DNA of 51,003 bases from an uncultured Pelagibacteraceae bacterium (GTDB lineage: Bacteria; Pseudomonadota; Alphaproteobacteria; Pelagibacterales; Pelagibacteraceae): NCBI GenBank assembly GCA_902604975.1, contig CACLAY010000004.1, positions 1-51,003 of the forward strand, written 5' to 3'. Below, one piece after another: positions 1 to 7,365 of this stretch. Numbering within the stretch: the stretch's first letter is position 1; every line of letters begins with the position of its first letter. The notes under the pieces are model-generated. The model saw only the letters and a program-made list of their open reading frames with translations, had not been told where the DNA came from and did no database searches. The position numbers and the translations under genes are program-made.

Positions 1-283
1 TTTCTTGTACTATCATTCCACCCATCGAGTGACCCATTAAATTAAATCTATCTATATTTTTTAAATCAATTTGTTGGATAATGAATTTAGCCATTAAACT
101 AATACTATTTAAAGATTTTGCATTAAAGCTTTCACCAAATCCTGGTAAGGCTGGTGCAATAATTCTAAATTTTTTATGAAGATAATCTTTTTGGAGTTTC
201 CACATTTCTGATGATCCTAGATATCCATGAACTAAAACTAGTGGATATCCTGAACCAATATCATCAATATAAATATCTTGCAT
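1..283 (-). CDS. alpha/beta hydrolase, N-terminal part (runs off the left edge)
   Basis: The first 94 codons of an alpha/beta-hydrolase-fold protein are present; the rest lies beyond base 1. The frame starts with ATG at 283-281. An oxyanion-hole segment (LVHGY, residues 17-21) and a classical nucleophile elbow GHSMGG (residues 84-89, Ser86 as nucleophile) are visible, with the usual PALPGFG turn between them. The acid and histidine of the triad would be in the missing part. The fold covers esterases, lactonases, haloalkane dehalogenases and C-C hydrolases, so the substrate cannot be named. It is divergent from the racemase gene, with about 60 bp between the two starts. Confidence 0.85.
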   Translation of the reverse strand, partial: MQDIYIDDIGSGYPLVLVHGYLGSSEMWKLQKDYLHKKFRIIAPALPGFGESFNAKSLNSISLMAKFIIQQIDLKNIDRFNLMGHSMGGMIVQE

Positions 284-343
284 AATTGTTTATAAAATAT
301 AGTTGTATATTGTAACTTTTAAAACAAAATTCAAAGTAGATTT

Positions 344-1042
344 ATGATTGGTATTCTTGGAGGAATGGGAACACAGGCTGGATTAGATTTTTGCAATAAA
401 CTTGCGAAAATAAATGCTGGAAAACTTGATCAACAATATCCAATGTTTGTTTTATATAACAAGTCTAACATTCCAAAACGACCAGAAAATTTAAAAAAAT
501 ATTACAACGTTTTAGATTCACTTGTTGAAGGGTGTAAAATGTTACAAAAAAATAATTGTAAATTCATAGTAATGCCATGCAACACAGCTCATTATTGGTA
601 CGATGATTTAAGAAAAAAAGTTAAAATACCAATACTCAGTATGCCTAAAGAAGTTTACTTAGATACATCAAAAAACTGTAAAAAAAACTCTAAGATTGGT
701 ATCTTGTCTACTGAGGCTACATTAAGTACTAAAGTTTATAATAAATATTTTGATAAAAATTTTAATTTAGTAAGTCCTAACAAAAGTTTACAAAAAAATT
801 CAGTAAATAAATCTATAAAGCTAGTTAAAATGGGAAAAATTAAAGAAGCTGAAAAAGCAATTAGACCAGCAGTAAGTTTCTTAATGAAAATTAAATGTAA
901 AAAAATTATTCTAGGCTGTACTGAGCTTCCAATTGCAATATTTGCTTACAAATCTTTTAAGAAAATTAAACAATCAAAAGTATTTGTTGATCCAAACCTT
1001 CTGTTGGCAAATATTTCAATGAAAAAATATAAAAGATTTTAA
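344..1042 (+). CDS. aspartate/glutamate racemase family protein
   Basis: This is a 232-residue protein of the PLP-independent Asp/Glu racemase superfamily, which inverts amino-acid stereocentres using two cysteines. Both are present in standard context: Cys79 in MPCNTAH and Cys192 in LGCTELP. The N-terminus IGILGGMG is typical of aspartate racemases. The length matches the family. The ATG at 344 is the only good start and has no obvious Shine-Dalgarno. Aspartate racemase is the best guess; glutamate racemase (MurI) or a broad-specificity amino-acid racemase is possible. The gene stands alone and ends at a strong hairpin shared with the convergent peroxiredoxin gene. Confidence 0.85.
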   Translation: MIGILGGMGTQAGLDFCNKLAKINAGKLDQQYPMFVLYNKSNIPKRPENLKKYYNVLDSLVEGCKMLQKNNCKFIVMPCNTAHYWYDDLRKKVKIPILSMPKEVYLDTSKNCKKNSKIGILSTEATLSTKVYNKYFDKNFNLVSPNKSLQKNSVNKSIKLVKMGKIKEAEKAIRPAVSFLMKIKCKKIILGCTELPIAIFAYKSFKKIKQSKVFVDPNLLLANISMKKYKRF

Positions 1043-1046
1043 TTTA

Positions 1047-1080
1047 ATCTCAGTTCTAATTATCAAACTAGAACTGAGAT
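1047..1080. terminator. bidirectional hairpin terminator between racemase and peroxiredoxin
   Basis: A perfect 12-bp inverted repeat (1047-1058 with 1069-1080, arm ATCTCAGTTCTA) encloses a 10-nt loop. It lies 5 nt after the racemase stop and 24 nt after the peroxiredoxin stop on the other strand. The flanks are A/T-rich on both sides but lack a long pure U run, so termination may be only moderately efficient. Confidence 0.75.
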
Positions 1081-1103
1081 AATAAATTAACCCTAAATCC
1101 TTA

Positions 1104-1763
1104 TTACTTTGTAGGATCTGGAACTTTTCTTAAATACGGCTTAACTGTTTCCCATCCATCTGGATATATTTTTTTAGCCTCGTCGTCTTTTACAGCAGGA
1201 AGAATTACAACATCTTCACCTTTTTTCCAATTAGCTGGAGTAGCAACTCTATGTTTTGCAGTAAGTTGCATTGAGTCTATGGCTCTCAAAATTTCATGGA
1301 AATTTCTACCTGTAGCCATTGGGTAAGTTAAATAAAGACCAATTCTTTTATCTGGTCTTACAACAAAAATAGTTCTAACAGTCTCATTATCAACTGCTGT
1401 TCTTCCCATTGAAGTTGTTCCTGCATCGGCTTCTAACATATTAAAAAGTTTTGCAACTTTTAAATCTTCATCAGCAATAATAGGATAATCAGGCATCGTT
1501 CCAGATACATCTTTGATATCTTCTAACCATTTTTTGTGATCCTCAACTCCATCTACACTTAGTCCGATTACTTTTACATTTCTTGCATCAAACTCAGCTT
1601 TCATTTGTCCTAATGAACCTAATTCTGTAGTACAAACTGGTGTAAAATCTTTTGGGTGAGAAAATAATACGCCCCAGCTATCTCCAAGCCACTCATGAAA
1701 AGAGATATCTCCCTCTGTAGTTTTGCATTGAAAATCAGGACACATACTGTTTATTTTTAACAT
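1104..1763 (-). CDS. 1-Cys peroxiredoxin (Prx6 type)
   Basis: This 219-residue thiol peroxidase reduces H2O2 and organic peroxides in the cytoplasm. The active-site segment SHPKDFTPVCTTE (residues 35-47) carries the peroxidatic Cys44. The PVCTTE form and the long C-terminal part (roughly residues 165-219) are typical of the Prx6/1-Cys subfamily rather than AhpC or BCP. A good ribosome site (AAAGGAG) precedes the ATG at 1763. It is divergent from the sulfide:quinone oxidoreductase gene, so an oxidative and sulfide-stress link is reasonable. The physiological reductant is not evident from the neighbours. Confidence 0.93.
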   Translation of the reverse strand: MLKINSMCPDFQCKTTEGDISFHEWLGDSWGVLFSHPKDFTPVCTTELGSLGQMKAEFDARNVKVIGLSVDGVEDHKKWLEDIKDVSGTMPDYPIIADEDLKVAKLFNMLEADAGTTSMGRTAVDNETVRTIFVVRPDKRIGLYLTYPMATGRNFHEILRAIDSMQLTAKHRVATPANWKKGEDVVILPAVKDDEAKKIYPDGWETVKPYLRKVPDPTK

Positions 1764-1894
1764 TCTTCACTCTCCTTTTAATTAATTAGAACCATTATAA
1801 ATTATTGATTAGGTTTATCAACGATATTTAAGTTTGAAAAAACAACTTATAAGACGTGTATCTTAAGCAAATTATAAGTGTTAGGTTTTTTGAT

Positions 1895-3136
1895 ATGAAT
1901 AACTCTAATCACTCAAACATTTTGATTATCGGTGGCGGATGCGCTGGTATATCAGTTGCCACAAGACTAAAAAGTTTAAAGTCTGACTTATCAATATCAA
2001 TTATAGAACCTTCGGAAAAATCATTATATCAAGCAGCATGGACTTTAGTAGGTGCAGGTGCTTATGATGTAAACAGCACTATAAAACCAATGTCATCTGT
2101 AATGCCTAGTTATGTTAATTGGATTAAAGAATATGCTGAAAGTTTTTCTCCAGAGTCTAATTCGGTAAAGACTTCAGGTGGTGAATATTTATATGATTAT
2201 TTAGTAGTTTGTCCTGGTCTAAAAATTAATTTTGATGGAGTAGCTGGACTTCAAGAAACATTAGGAAAAAATAATGTTTGTACTAATTATAGTTCAGATA
2301 TGGCAGTTTATACATGGGAATGTTTAAAGAATTTGCAGGGAGGAAACTTATTATTTACCGAACCTCCAATGCCAATTAAATGTGCAGGTGCTCCTCAAAA
2401 AATAGCTTACTTGGCTGCTGATCACTTAAAGAAAAAAGGTGCTCTTAAAGATAGTAATTTAGAATTTTTATGTGCGAAACCAGTAATTTTTGGTGTGCCT
2501 CATTTTCAAGGTCCATTAAATGAAATATGTGACTCTTATGGAATTAAAAGAAGTTTCCAACATAATTTAATTTCGGTTAATGGTGAAGCAAAAGAAGCTG
2601 TATTCAAACAATCAGATAAAGATGGAAATTCTAAAGAAGTTACAAAAAAATTCGATTTTATTCATGTAACACCACCTCAAACTTCTCCTGACTTTATTAA
2701 GAATAGTCCATTAGCCGATGCTGGTGGATGGGTTGATGTAGATCATAAAGAAGGGACGTTGAGACATACTAAATATGAAAATATTTATAGTTTAGGAGAT
2801 GTAATGAATGCACCTAATGCAAAAACAGGTGCAGCAGTTAGAAAACAAGCTCCAATAGTTGCTCATAATATTATTAAAGATATCAATAAGTCATCTGAAG
2901 CATATAGACTTTATGATGGATATGGAGCCTGCCCTCTTACAGTTGCATACGGTAAAGTTATGTTAGCAGAATTTTGTTATGGTGGAAAAGTAACTCCAAG
3001 TTTACCTTTTGATCCAACAAAACCTAGTTCTCTATATTGGCAAATGAAATCAAAGCTTTTTCCTTGGTTGCAATGGAATGTAATGTTTAAAGGAAAAGAA
3101 TGGAGTAAGCCTAATCATAAAGCTATTGAAAATTAG
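1895..3136 (+). CDS. sqr: sulfide:quinone oxidoreductase, mitochondrial (SQOR) type
   Basis: This 413-residue FAD enzyme oxidises sulfide at the membrane, passes electrons to quinone and produces a persulfide. A dinucleotide-binding segment IIGGGCAG is near the N-terminus. The two redox cysteines of the human SQOR type are present: Cys163 in IKCAGAPQK and Cys346 in GYGACPLT. The C-terminal aromatic membrane-contact segment (SLYWQMKSKLFPW) is also there. The ATG at 1895 was chosen because an upstream GTG at 1856 would add 13 residues before the normal start of the FAD fold. The persulfide dioxygenase gene follows 35 bp later, the same pair used in mitochondria, so the two probably act in sequence. 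Confidence 0.92.
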   Translation: MNNSNHSNILIIGGGCAGISVATRLKSLKSDLSISIIEPSEKSLYQAAWTLVGAGAYDVNSTIKPMSSVMPSYVNWIKEYAESFSPESNSVKTSGGEYLYDYLVVCPGLKINFDGVAGLQETLGKNNVCTNYSSDMAVYTWECLKNLQGGNLLFTEPPMPIKCAGAPQKIAYLAADHLKKKGALKDSNLEFLCAKPVIFGVPHFQGPLNEICDSYGIKRSFQHNLISVNGEAKEAVFKQSDKDGNSKEVTKKFDFIHVTPPQTSPDFIKNSPLADAGGWVDVDHKEGTLRHTKYENIYSLGDVMNAPNAKTGAAVRKQAPIVAHNIIKDINKSSEAYRLYDGYGACPLTVAYGKVMLAEFCYGGKVTPSLPFDPTKPSSLYWQMKSKLFPWLQWNVMFKGKEWSKPNHKAIEN

Positions 3137-3171
3137 TATCAATTTTATAAAATTTTAATTATTTTATAATT

Positions 3172-3864
3172 ATGATTTTCGAACAACTATTTGATACTAA
3201 ATCCTCAACTTACACCTATATAATTTCAAGTGGAAAAGGACGTGAAGCATTAATAATAGATCCTGTAATTGAACATACCGATGAATACATAAAAATTTTA
3301 GAAAATTTAGAATTAAAACTTGTTAAAGTAATTGATACTCATATTCACGCAGATCATGTAACTGGCTTAAATGAACTTAATCAACGAACAAATTGTATTC
3401 GTATAATGGGTGAAAACTCTAAATCTGAGGTAATTGATATAAAATTAAAAGATGAAGAAAATATAAATATTGAGAGTATAGAGCTTAAAGCTATATATAC
3501 TCCAGGTCATACTGATTGTTCATATAGTTACTTAATGAATGATAGAGTTTTTACAGGAGATACACTTTTAATTAATGGGACAGGTAGAACAGATTTTCAA
3601 AATGGTAGTGCTCATCAGGCTTATGATTCATTGTTTGGTAAACTTTTAAAACTTCCAGAAGAAACACTTGTTTATCCTGCTCATGATTATAATGGAAAAA
3701 AAAATTCAACAATTGGTAGTGAGAAGAACAATAACCCTCGATTACAAGTCAGTTCAAAAGAGGAATATGCTGAAATAATGGATAATCTTAATCTTGCTAA
3801 CCCAAAAATGATGGATATTGCAGTCCCTGCAAATCTAAAGGGATTAACACTTAAAGAACTATAA
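3172..3864 (+). CDS. ETHE1-like persulfide dioxygenase (metallo-beta-lactamase fold)
   Basis: This 230-residue MBL-fold protein is of the ETHE1 type, which oxidises glutathione persulfide to sulfite with one non-haem iron. The metal motif HIHADH (His57, His59, Asp61, His62), His113 in TPGHTD, Asp130 in FTGDT and His171 in YPAHDY are present. The GTGRTDFQ segment (residues 136-143) is the hallmark that separates persulfide dioxygenases from glyoxalase II. It sits directly after the sulfide:quinone oxidoreductase, which supplies persulfide. A rhodanese or sulfurtransferase is not seen nearby. Confidence 0.9.
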   Translation: MIFEQLFDTKSSTYTYIISSGKGREALIIDPVIEHTDEYIKILENLELKLVKVIDTHIHADHVTGLNELNQRTNCIRIMGENSKSEVIDIKLKDEENINIESIELKAIYTPGHTDCSYSYLMNDRVFTGDTLLINGTGRTDFQNGSAHQAYDSLFGKLLKLPEETLVYPAHDYNGKKNSTIGSEKNNNPRLQVSSKEEYAEIMDNLNLANPKMMDIAVPANLKGLTLKEL

Positions 3865-3884
3865 AATCAGGGTTATTATTAGTA

Positions 3885-3912
3885 TTGTTTTTAAAAAATA
3901 TACAATTATATA
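3885..3912 (+). promoter_or_regulatory. candidate promoter for the Cys-rich peptide, giving a near-leaderless transcript
   Basis: TTGTTT (3885-3890) and TATATA (3907-3912) are separated by 16 bp. Initiation about 7 nt beyond the -10 would fall at or next to the ATG at 3919, so the message could be leaderless. This agrees with the absence of any Shine-Dalgarno before that ATG. The region is very AT-rich, so chance matches are likely. Confidence 0.3.
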
Positions 3913-3918
3913 ACTCTT

Positions 3919-4029
3919 ATGGTATGCAATAATACACACTGTAAATGTAAGAACTGTTCTTGTGACAGATGCGTTTGTAAAAATTGTGATTGCAAACCAT
4001 CATCAGAAAACTGCTGTTGTAACAAGTAG
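3919..4029 (+). CDS. small Cys-rich metallothionein-like peptide (36 residues)
   Basis: An open frame from ATG 3919 to TAG 4027-4029 encodes 36 residues, 12 of them cysteine (positions 3, 8, 10, 13, 15, 18, 20, 23, 25, 32, 33, 34). Residues 8-25 form four exact CxCxx repeats with a five-residue period, followed by a CCC end; His7 could be a further ligand. Cys in one third of the positions, in CxC pairs, is the signature of metallothioneins, which bind Cu, Zn or Cd in thiolate clusters. I do not recognise a named bacterial family; it is shorter than cyanobacterial SmtA. It lies 54 bp after the persulfide dioxygenase and 30 bp before cysE, so metal buffering or persulfide binding are both open. 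There is no Shine-Dalgarno. Confidence 0.75.
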   Translation: MVCNNTHCKCKNCSCDRCVCKNCDCKPSSENCCCNK

Positions 4030-4059
4030 TTAAATTTTAATAACTAATCTTAAACAAAC

Positions 4060-4641
4060 ATGAATGATTTTTTAGAGTCGATAATTAAAAGAGATCCTGC
4101 TGCAAGATCAAAGTTAAGTTTAATACTAACTTATCCTGGTGTTAAAGCTGTATTTTTTCATAGAATTGCAAATTTTTTTTCAATTGCAAAATTTCATCTT
4201 GTTGCAAGAATAATTTCTCAGTTCTCAAGATTTTTAACAGGCATAGAAATCCATCCAAATGCTAAAATTGGAAAAAATCTTTTTATAGATCATGGCATGG
4301 GAGTAGTTATTGGAGAAACATCTGATATTGGAGATAATGTTACCATCTATCACATGGCAACATTAGGCGGAATTGCTCCAAGTATTAATTCAGACAATCA
4401 AAGAAATATTAAGAGACACCCAACTCTAAAAGAAAATGTTGTAGTAGGTTCTGGTGCACAAATACTTGGACCAGTTGTGGTTGGTAAAAATGCAAAAATT
4501 GGAGCTAATGCTGTTGTTACAAAAGATGTTCCAGAAAATGCAGTAATGGTTGGTATTCCTGCAAAAAATGTTGGAACTGCATCCGAAGAATTTAAACCCT
4601 ATGGTGTTGCACCAGGTGGTGATACAAAGCTTGATGTATGA
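4060..4641 (+). CDS. cysE: serine O-acetyltransferase
   Basis: This 193-residue left-handed beta-helix enzyme acetylates L-serine with acetyl-CoA, the first step of cysteine synthesis. The family core [12 protein letters not shown] (residues 60-71), the catalytic Asp77-His78 pair in [12 protein letters not shown] and several hexapeptide repeats (residues 65-170) are visible. It is the short form that lacks most of the N-terminal helical domain of E. coli CysE, as in many alphaproteobacteria. The final codons overlap the start of the cysteine synthase gene by 4 nt, so translation is coupled and the two enzymes are made together. Confidence 0.93.
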   Translation: MNDFLESIIKRDPAARSKLSLILTYPGVKAVFFHRIANFFSIAKFHLVARIISQFSRFLTGIEIHPNAKIGKNLFIDHGMGVVIGETSDIGDNVTIYHMATLGGIAPSINSDNQRNIKRHPTLKENVVVGSGAQILGPVVVGKNAKIGANAVVTKDVPENAVMVGIPAKNVGTASEEFKPYGVAPGGDTKLDV

Positions 4642-5639
4642 AAACTTTACAAAATAATTTTGTCGAAGCAATAGGAAACACTCCATTATTTAAATTAAAA
4701 GCTGCATCAGAAATTACTGGTTGTAATATTTATGGAAAAGCAGAGTACCTTAATCCAGGTGGCTCTGTAAAAGATAGAGCAGCTTTAGCTTTGATAAGAG
4801 ATGCTGAAGAAAAAAAACTAATTTCAAAAGGTGGAACAATTGTTGAAGGAACAGCTGGTAATACTGGAATTGGATTATGTCTATTAGGAAATTCTATTGG
4901 TTATAAAACTATTATCGTAATGAATGATAATCAAACACAAGAAAAAAAAGATTTATTAAGAAATATTGGAGCTGATTTAAGATTGGTTCCACCAAAACCT
5001 TATAAAGATGAAAACAACTTTGTTAAATATGCAGGAAGATTGGCTGATGAATTGAAAAGTAGTAACAATCACGGTGTAGTTTGGGCTAATCAATTTGATA
5101 ATACAGCCAATTCTAAAGGTCATTATGAAACAACTGGGCCAGAAATATGGGAGCAGACTGACGGTAAAATAGATGGTTTTGTATGTTCATCTGGCACTGG
5201 TGGTACAATTGCAGGTGTAAGTAGTTTTTTAAAAGAAAAGAATAAAGATATTAAAATATATTTATCGGATCCAACAGGTTCCTCTCTTTATAGTTACATT
5301 GAAAATGGTGAATTAAAGAGTGAAGGTGGTTCAATAACTGAAGGTATTGGATCTAGTAGAGTTACTGCAAATTTTGCAAAAGCAAAAATTGATGGAGCAT
5401 TTTCAATAAGTGATCATGAGTCATTACCCGTTCTATTCGATTTAATTGAAAAAGAAGGTTTAAGTTTAGGCACAAGTTGTGGAGTAAACATTGCTGGAGC
5501 AATAAGATTGGGTAAACTTTTAGGTCCAGGTAAAACGATTGTAACAATTCTTTGTGATAAATCTGATAAATACAACTCCAAGATGTTTAATAAATCTTTT
5601 TTACAAGAAAAAGGCCTTCCCTATCCTCACTGGATATAA
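4638..5639 (+). CDS. cysK: cysteine synthase A-type PLP enzyme (O-acetylserine sulfhydrylase)
   Basis: This 333-residue fold-type II PLP enzyme joins O-acetylserine and sulfide to make cysteine. Lys45 in GSVKDRAA is the PLP lysine. [10 protein letters not shown] (residues 184-193) is the phosphate loop. The substrate loop reads [10 protein letters not shown] (residues 70-79) where classical CysK has EPTSGNTGI, so this is a divergent branch of the family. A cystathionine beta-synthase-like activity cannot be excluded, but the 4-nt overlap with cysE strongly favours cysteine synthesis. The cluster as a whole can send sulfide either to oxidation or to cysteine. Confidence 0.88.
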   Translation: MKTLQNNFVEAIGNTPLFKLKAASEITGCNIYGKAEYLNPGGSVKDRAALALIRDAEEKKLISKGGTIVEGTAGNTGIGLCLLGNSIGYKTIIVMNDNQTQEKKDLLRNIGADLRLVPPKPYKDENNFVKYAGRLADELKSSNNHGVVWANQFDNTANSKGHYETTGPEIWEQTDGKIDGFVCSSGTGGTIAGVSSFLKEKNKDIKIYLSDPTGSSLYSYIENGELKSEGGSITEGIGSSRVTANFAKAKIDGAFSISDHESLPVLFDLIEKEGLSLGTSCGVNIAGAIRLGKLLGPGKTIVTILCDKSDKYNSKMFNKSFLQEKGLPYPHWI

Positions 5640-5712
5640 TCACGCATAGCAGCGCTGTAATAAATTCATTACATTTCTAACTTATAATAAATTCTAATAT
5701 TATAATTATATA

Positions 5713-5719
5713 AAGGAGG
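5713..5719 (+). promoter_or_regulatory. strong Shine-Dalgarno of the small-protein cassette
   Basis: AAGGAGG stands 4 nt before the ATG at 5724. Such a strong site contrasts with the weak or absent ones of most neighbouring genes and suggests a highly translated cassette. A perfect TATAAT at 5683-5688 could be the -10 element, but no convincing -35 is seen. Confidence 0.7.
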
Positions 5720-5723
5720 TACT

Positions 5724-6107
5724 ATGGACGTAAAAGAGCAAACAAGAAAAGCATACGAGCTATTTGGTAAAGGCGATATGGAAACTTTTTTTAATGAAAT
5801 GATTGATGATGATATTGTATGGACATTTCCAGGTAAAGAGGGTGTTCATCCGTTATCAGGAGTACATAAAGGTAAACAAGCTATGATGGCTGCGATGTCA
5901 AAAATTCCAGCGATGTGGCCAAATTTTCATTTAAAAGTTTTAGATATGATTAGTGAAGGTAACAAAGTTTTTGTTAGAGTTCATGCAACTGCTGACAACA
6001 TGGATACTATGTTTGGTCATTATTTTGAATCTAGTGATGAAGGAAAAACTAAAGTTATGATGACCTTTGATGATACACTTAGTATGTTCAATGCAATGAA
6101 AAAATAA
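5724..6107 (+). CDS. SnoaL-like (NTF2-fold) small protein
   Basis: This 127-residue single-domain protein has the pattern of SnoaL-like polyketide cyclase/ketosteroid isomerase folds: an N-terminal helix with FGKGDMETFF, then DDDIVWTFPG, a glycine turn (SGVHKGKQA) and a C-terminal sheet (VFVRVHATADN). Such proteins form cone-shaped dimers with a hydrophobic pocket that can be enzymatic or only ligand-binding. It opens a tight run of five similarly small genes, with a strong Shine-Dalgarno. The function is unknown. A second member of the fold closes the run at 7045-7365, which suggests duplication or a hetero-assembly. Confidence 0.8.
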   Translation: MDVKEQTRKAYELFGKGDMETFFNEMIDDDIVWTFPGKEGVHPLSGVHKGKQAMMAAMSKIPAMWPNFHLKVLDMISEGNKVFVRVHATADNMDTMFGHYFESSDEGKTKVMMTFDDTLSMFNAMKK

Positions 6108-6128
6108 ATTAAAGAAAGGAGAAATAAT

Positions 6129-6419
6129 ATGGAAAAAGAAGTTTTAGTGATCGTAGATTTGAAAGAAGGAAAGCTTGAAAAATTTATGGGATGGATGCAA
6201 TCAGATGAGGGTATGAGTGTAAGAAAATCAGCAGCTCATCCAGAAAAAACTATAGGAGCAGTAAAGCCAGATAAAAGTGGCGTAATGTTTAAGGTATTTG
6301 TTCATAATATGGAAAAAATGAAAGAACTAGTATCTGGTACACATCCAGTTGGAAAGCCAATTTACGATGAGTGTGTTGAGAAAATGACTGCTTGGGATTT
6401 AACAAAAGTTGAAATGTAA
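6129..6419 (+). CDS. small alpha+beta protein of unknown function
   Basis: This 96-residue protein is not confidently recognised. The layout (short strand EVLVIVDLK, helix KLEKFMGWM, strand GVMFKVFVHN, helix MEKMKELV, terminal strand) suggests a ferredoxin-like or dimeric alpha/beta-barrel stand-alone domain, possibly near DUF3764 of marine bacteria. It has one cysteine and no clear catalytic motif. AAAGGAG lies just before its ATG. The next gene starts 1 nt after its stop, so both are co-translated. It has no signal peptide and is probably cytoplasmic. Confidence 0.7.
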   Translation: MEKEVLVIVDLKEGKLEKFMGWMQSDEGMSVRKSAAHPEKTIGAVKPDKSGVMFKVFVHNMEKMKELVSGTHPVGKPIYDECVEKMTAWDLTKVEM

Positions 6420-6420
6420 T

Positions 6421-6744
6421 ATGGCAAGATTTTATCTGGTTGGCAAAATAAGTGCAGAATTAATGAAAAGAATGCAAAATGATCCTTCTGCCGATAGATA
6501 TGCATCGACTAAGAAAGTTACTGAGGCAGCTGGTTTAAAATTGATCAGCTATGAATGGGTAAGAGGTAGATTTGATGTTATCTCATGTGTAGAAGGAGAT
6601 TATGAACAAGCACTTGCCTTGAAGATTGCTTTTAAAAATTCAGGTCTAATGGATGATTTGATGGTACATGAAGTTATTGACTACAATAAAGCTTTTCAAA
6701 ATGCTGCTGATGCCACGAAGTCTGTTATTAAACCAGGAGAATAA
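6421..6744 (+). CDS. GYD-domain small protein
   Basis: This 107-residue protein matches the layout of the GYD family (PF08734), small ferredoxin-like proteins of unknown function: a helix (KKVTEAAGLKL), the core SYEWVRGRFDVISCVEG (residues 44-60) that corresponds to the family GRYD element, then a helix and a VHEV strand. The ATG at 6421 is preferred over an upstream TTG at 6409 because it follows the previous stop directly and starts the fold (MARFYLVG). No enzymatic residues are known for this family. It is embedded in a run of five tiny genes and may form mixed oligomers with them. Confidence 0.75.
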   Translation: MARFYLVGKISAELMKRMQNDPSADRYASTKKVTEAAGLKLISYEWVRGRFDVISCVEGDYEQALALKIAFKNSGLMDDLMVHEVIDYNKAFQNAADATKSVIKPGE

Positions 6745-6746
6745 TT

Positions 6747-7034
6747 ATGAGTGGTTATGCGATCTTTAATCTTAATGTTAACAATCCTGAAAATTATAAG
6801 GAATACATAGACAAAGTTAAACCCACTGCGGAAAAATTTGGTGGAGAGTATCTTGTGAGAGGTGGTACCAGCGAGACTATTGAAGGTTCATGGCAGCATC
6901 CAAGGACAGTTGTGATAAAATTTCCAAGTTACGAGAAAGCAAAAGAATGGTATAATTCTGAAGAATATAAACCAATAAAACAAATTCGATTAGATAACGC
7001 AGATTCTAATGGAATGATAATAGAAGGAATATAA
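6747..7034 (+). CDS. DUF1330 small protein
   Basis: This 95-residue protein shows the typical DUF1330 pattern: start YAIFNLNVNNPENYKEY, then KVKPTAEKFGGEYLVRGG (residues 24-41), then VVIKFPSYEKAKEWYNSEEY (residues 55-74). The fold is a dimeric alpha+beta barrel related to antibiotic-biosynthesis monooxygenases, but no activity is established for the family. It starts 2 nt after the previous stop. The order GYD then DUF1330 then SnoaL-like suggests one assembly or one pathway on a small hydrophobic ligand; this is inference. Confidence 0.88.
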   Translation: MSGYAIFNLNVNNPENYKEYIDKVKPTAEKFGGEYLVRGGTSETIEGSWQHPRTVVIKFPSYEKAKEWYNSEEYKPIKQIRLDNADSNGMIIEGI

Positions 7035-7044
7035 AGGAGTAAGC

Positions 7045-7365
7045 ATGTCGATATTAGAAAAATATAGCGCCGCAATAAAAGATAAAGATGAGGCGGCAAT
7101 GAATGAACTTTTGCATGACGATTTCAAATTTACAATGCATAAATCAGGAAATACCTTAGGTAAAACTGAGGTAATCAAATGGGCGATGAGTGGTGATATT
7201 AAACAAAGAGATACTAGAATTGTTTATGAAAATGATGAGGTTGGAGTACATCATGCCTTTGTAACATTTGACGATGGTAATGTTGAAGCCGTAATGGCAG
7301 TCTACAAATTTGATAACGGAAAAATCATGAGTTTAGAGACTGGCGCAACACCAATGCCTAAATAA
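7045..7365 (+). CDS. SnoaL-like (NTF2-fold) small protein
   Basis: This 106-residue single-domain protein is the second SnoaL/NTF2-like member of the cassette: helix KYSAAIKDKDEAAMNELL, strand DDFKFTMH, glycine turn GNTLGKTEVIKW, then HHAFVTFDDGNVEAVMAVYKF. It is about 20 residues shorter than the first copy and clearly diverged from it. A good Shine-Dalgarno (AAAGGAG, 7033-7039) precedes the ATG. Its stop overlaps the start of the secreted cupredoxin (TAATG), tying the cytoplasmic cassette to a periplasmic copper protein. Confidence 0.8.
   Translation: MSILEKYSAAIKDKDEAAMNELLHDDFKFTMHKSGNTLGKTEVIKWAMSGDIKQRDTRIVYENDEVGVHHAFVTFDDGNVEAVMAVYKFDNGKIMSLETGATPMPK

Noticed and set aside
4426..4686. 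86-codon frame antisense to cysE
   Set aside because: Cys- and Asn-rich translation comes from the hexapeptide repeats of cysE read backwards; it is not related to the real Cys-rich peptide at 3919.
5650..5657. CAGCGCTG palindrome after cysK
   Set aside because: Only 8 bp, no U run after it and no extension of the arms; not enough to call a terminator or operator.
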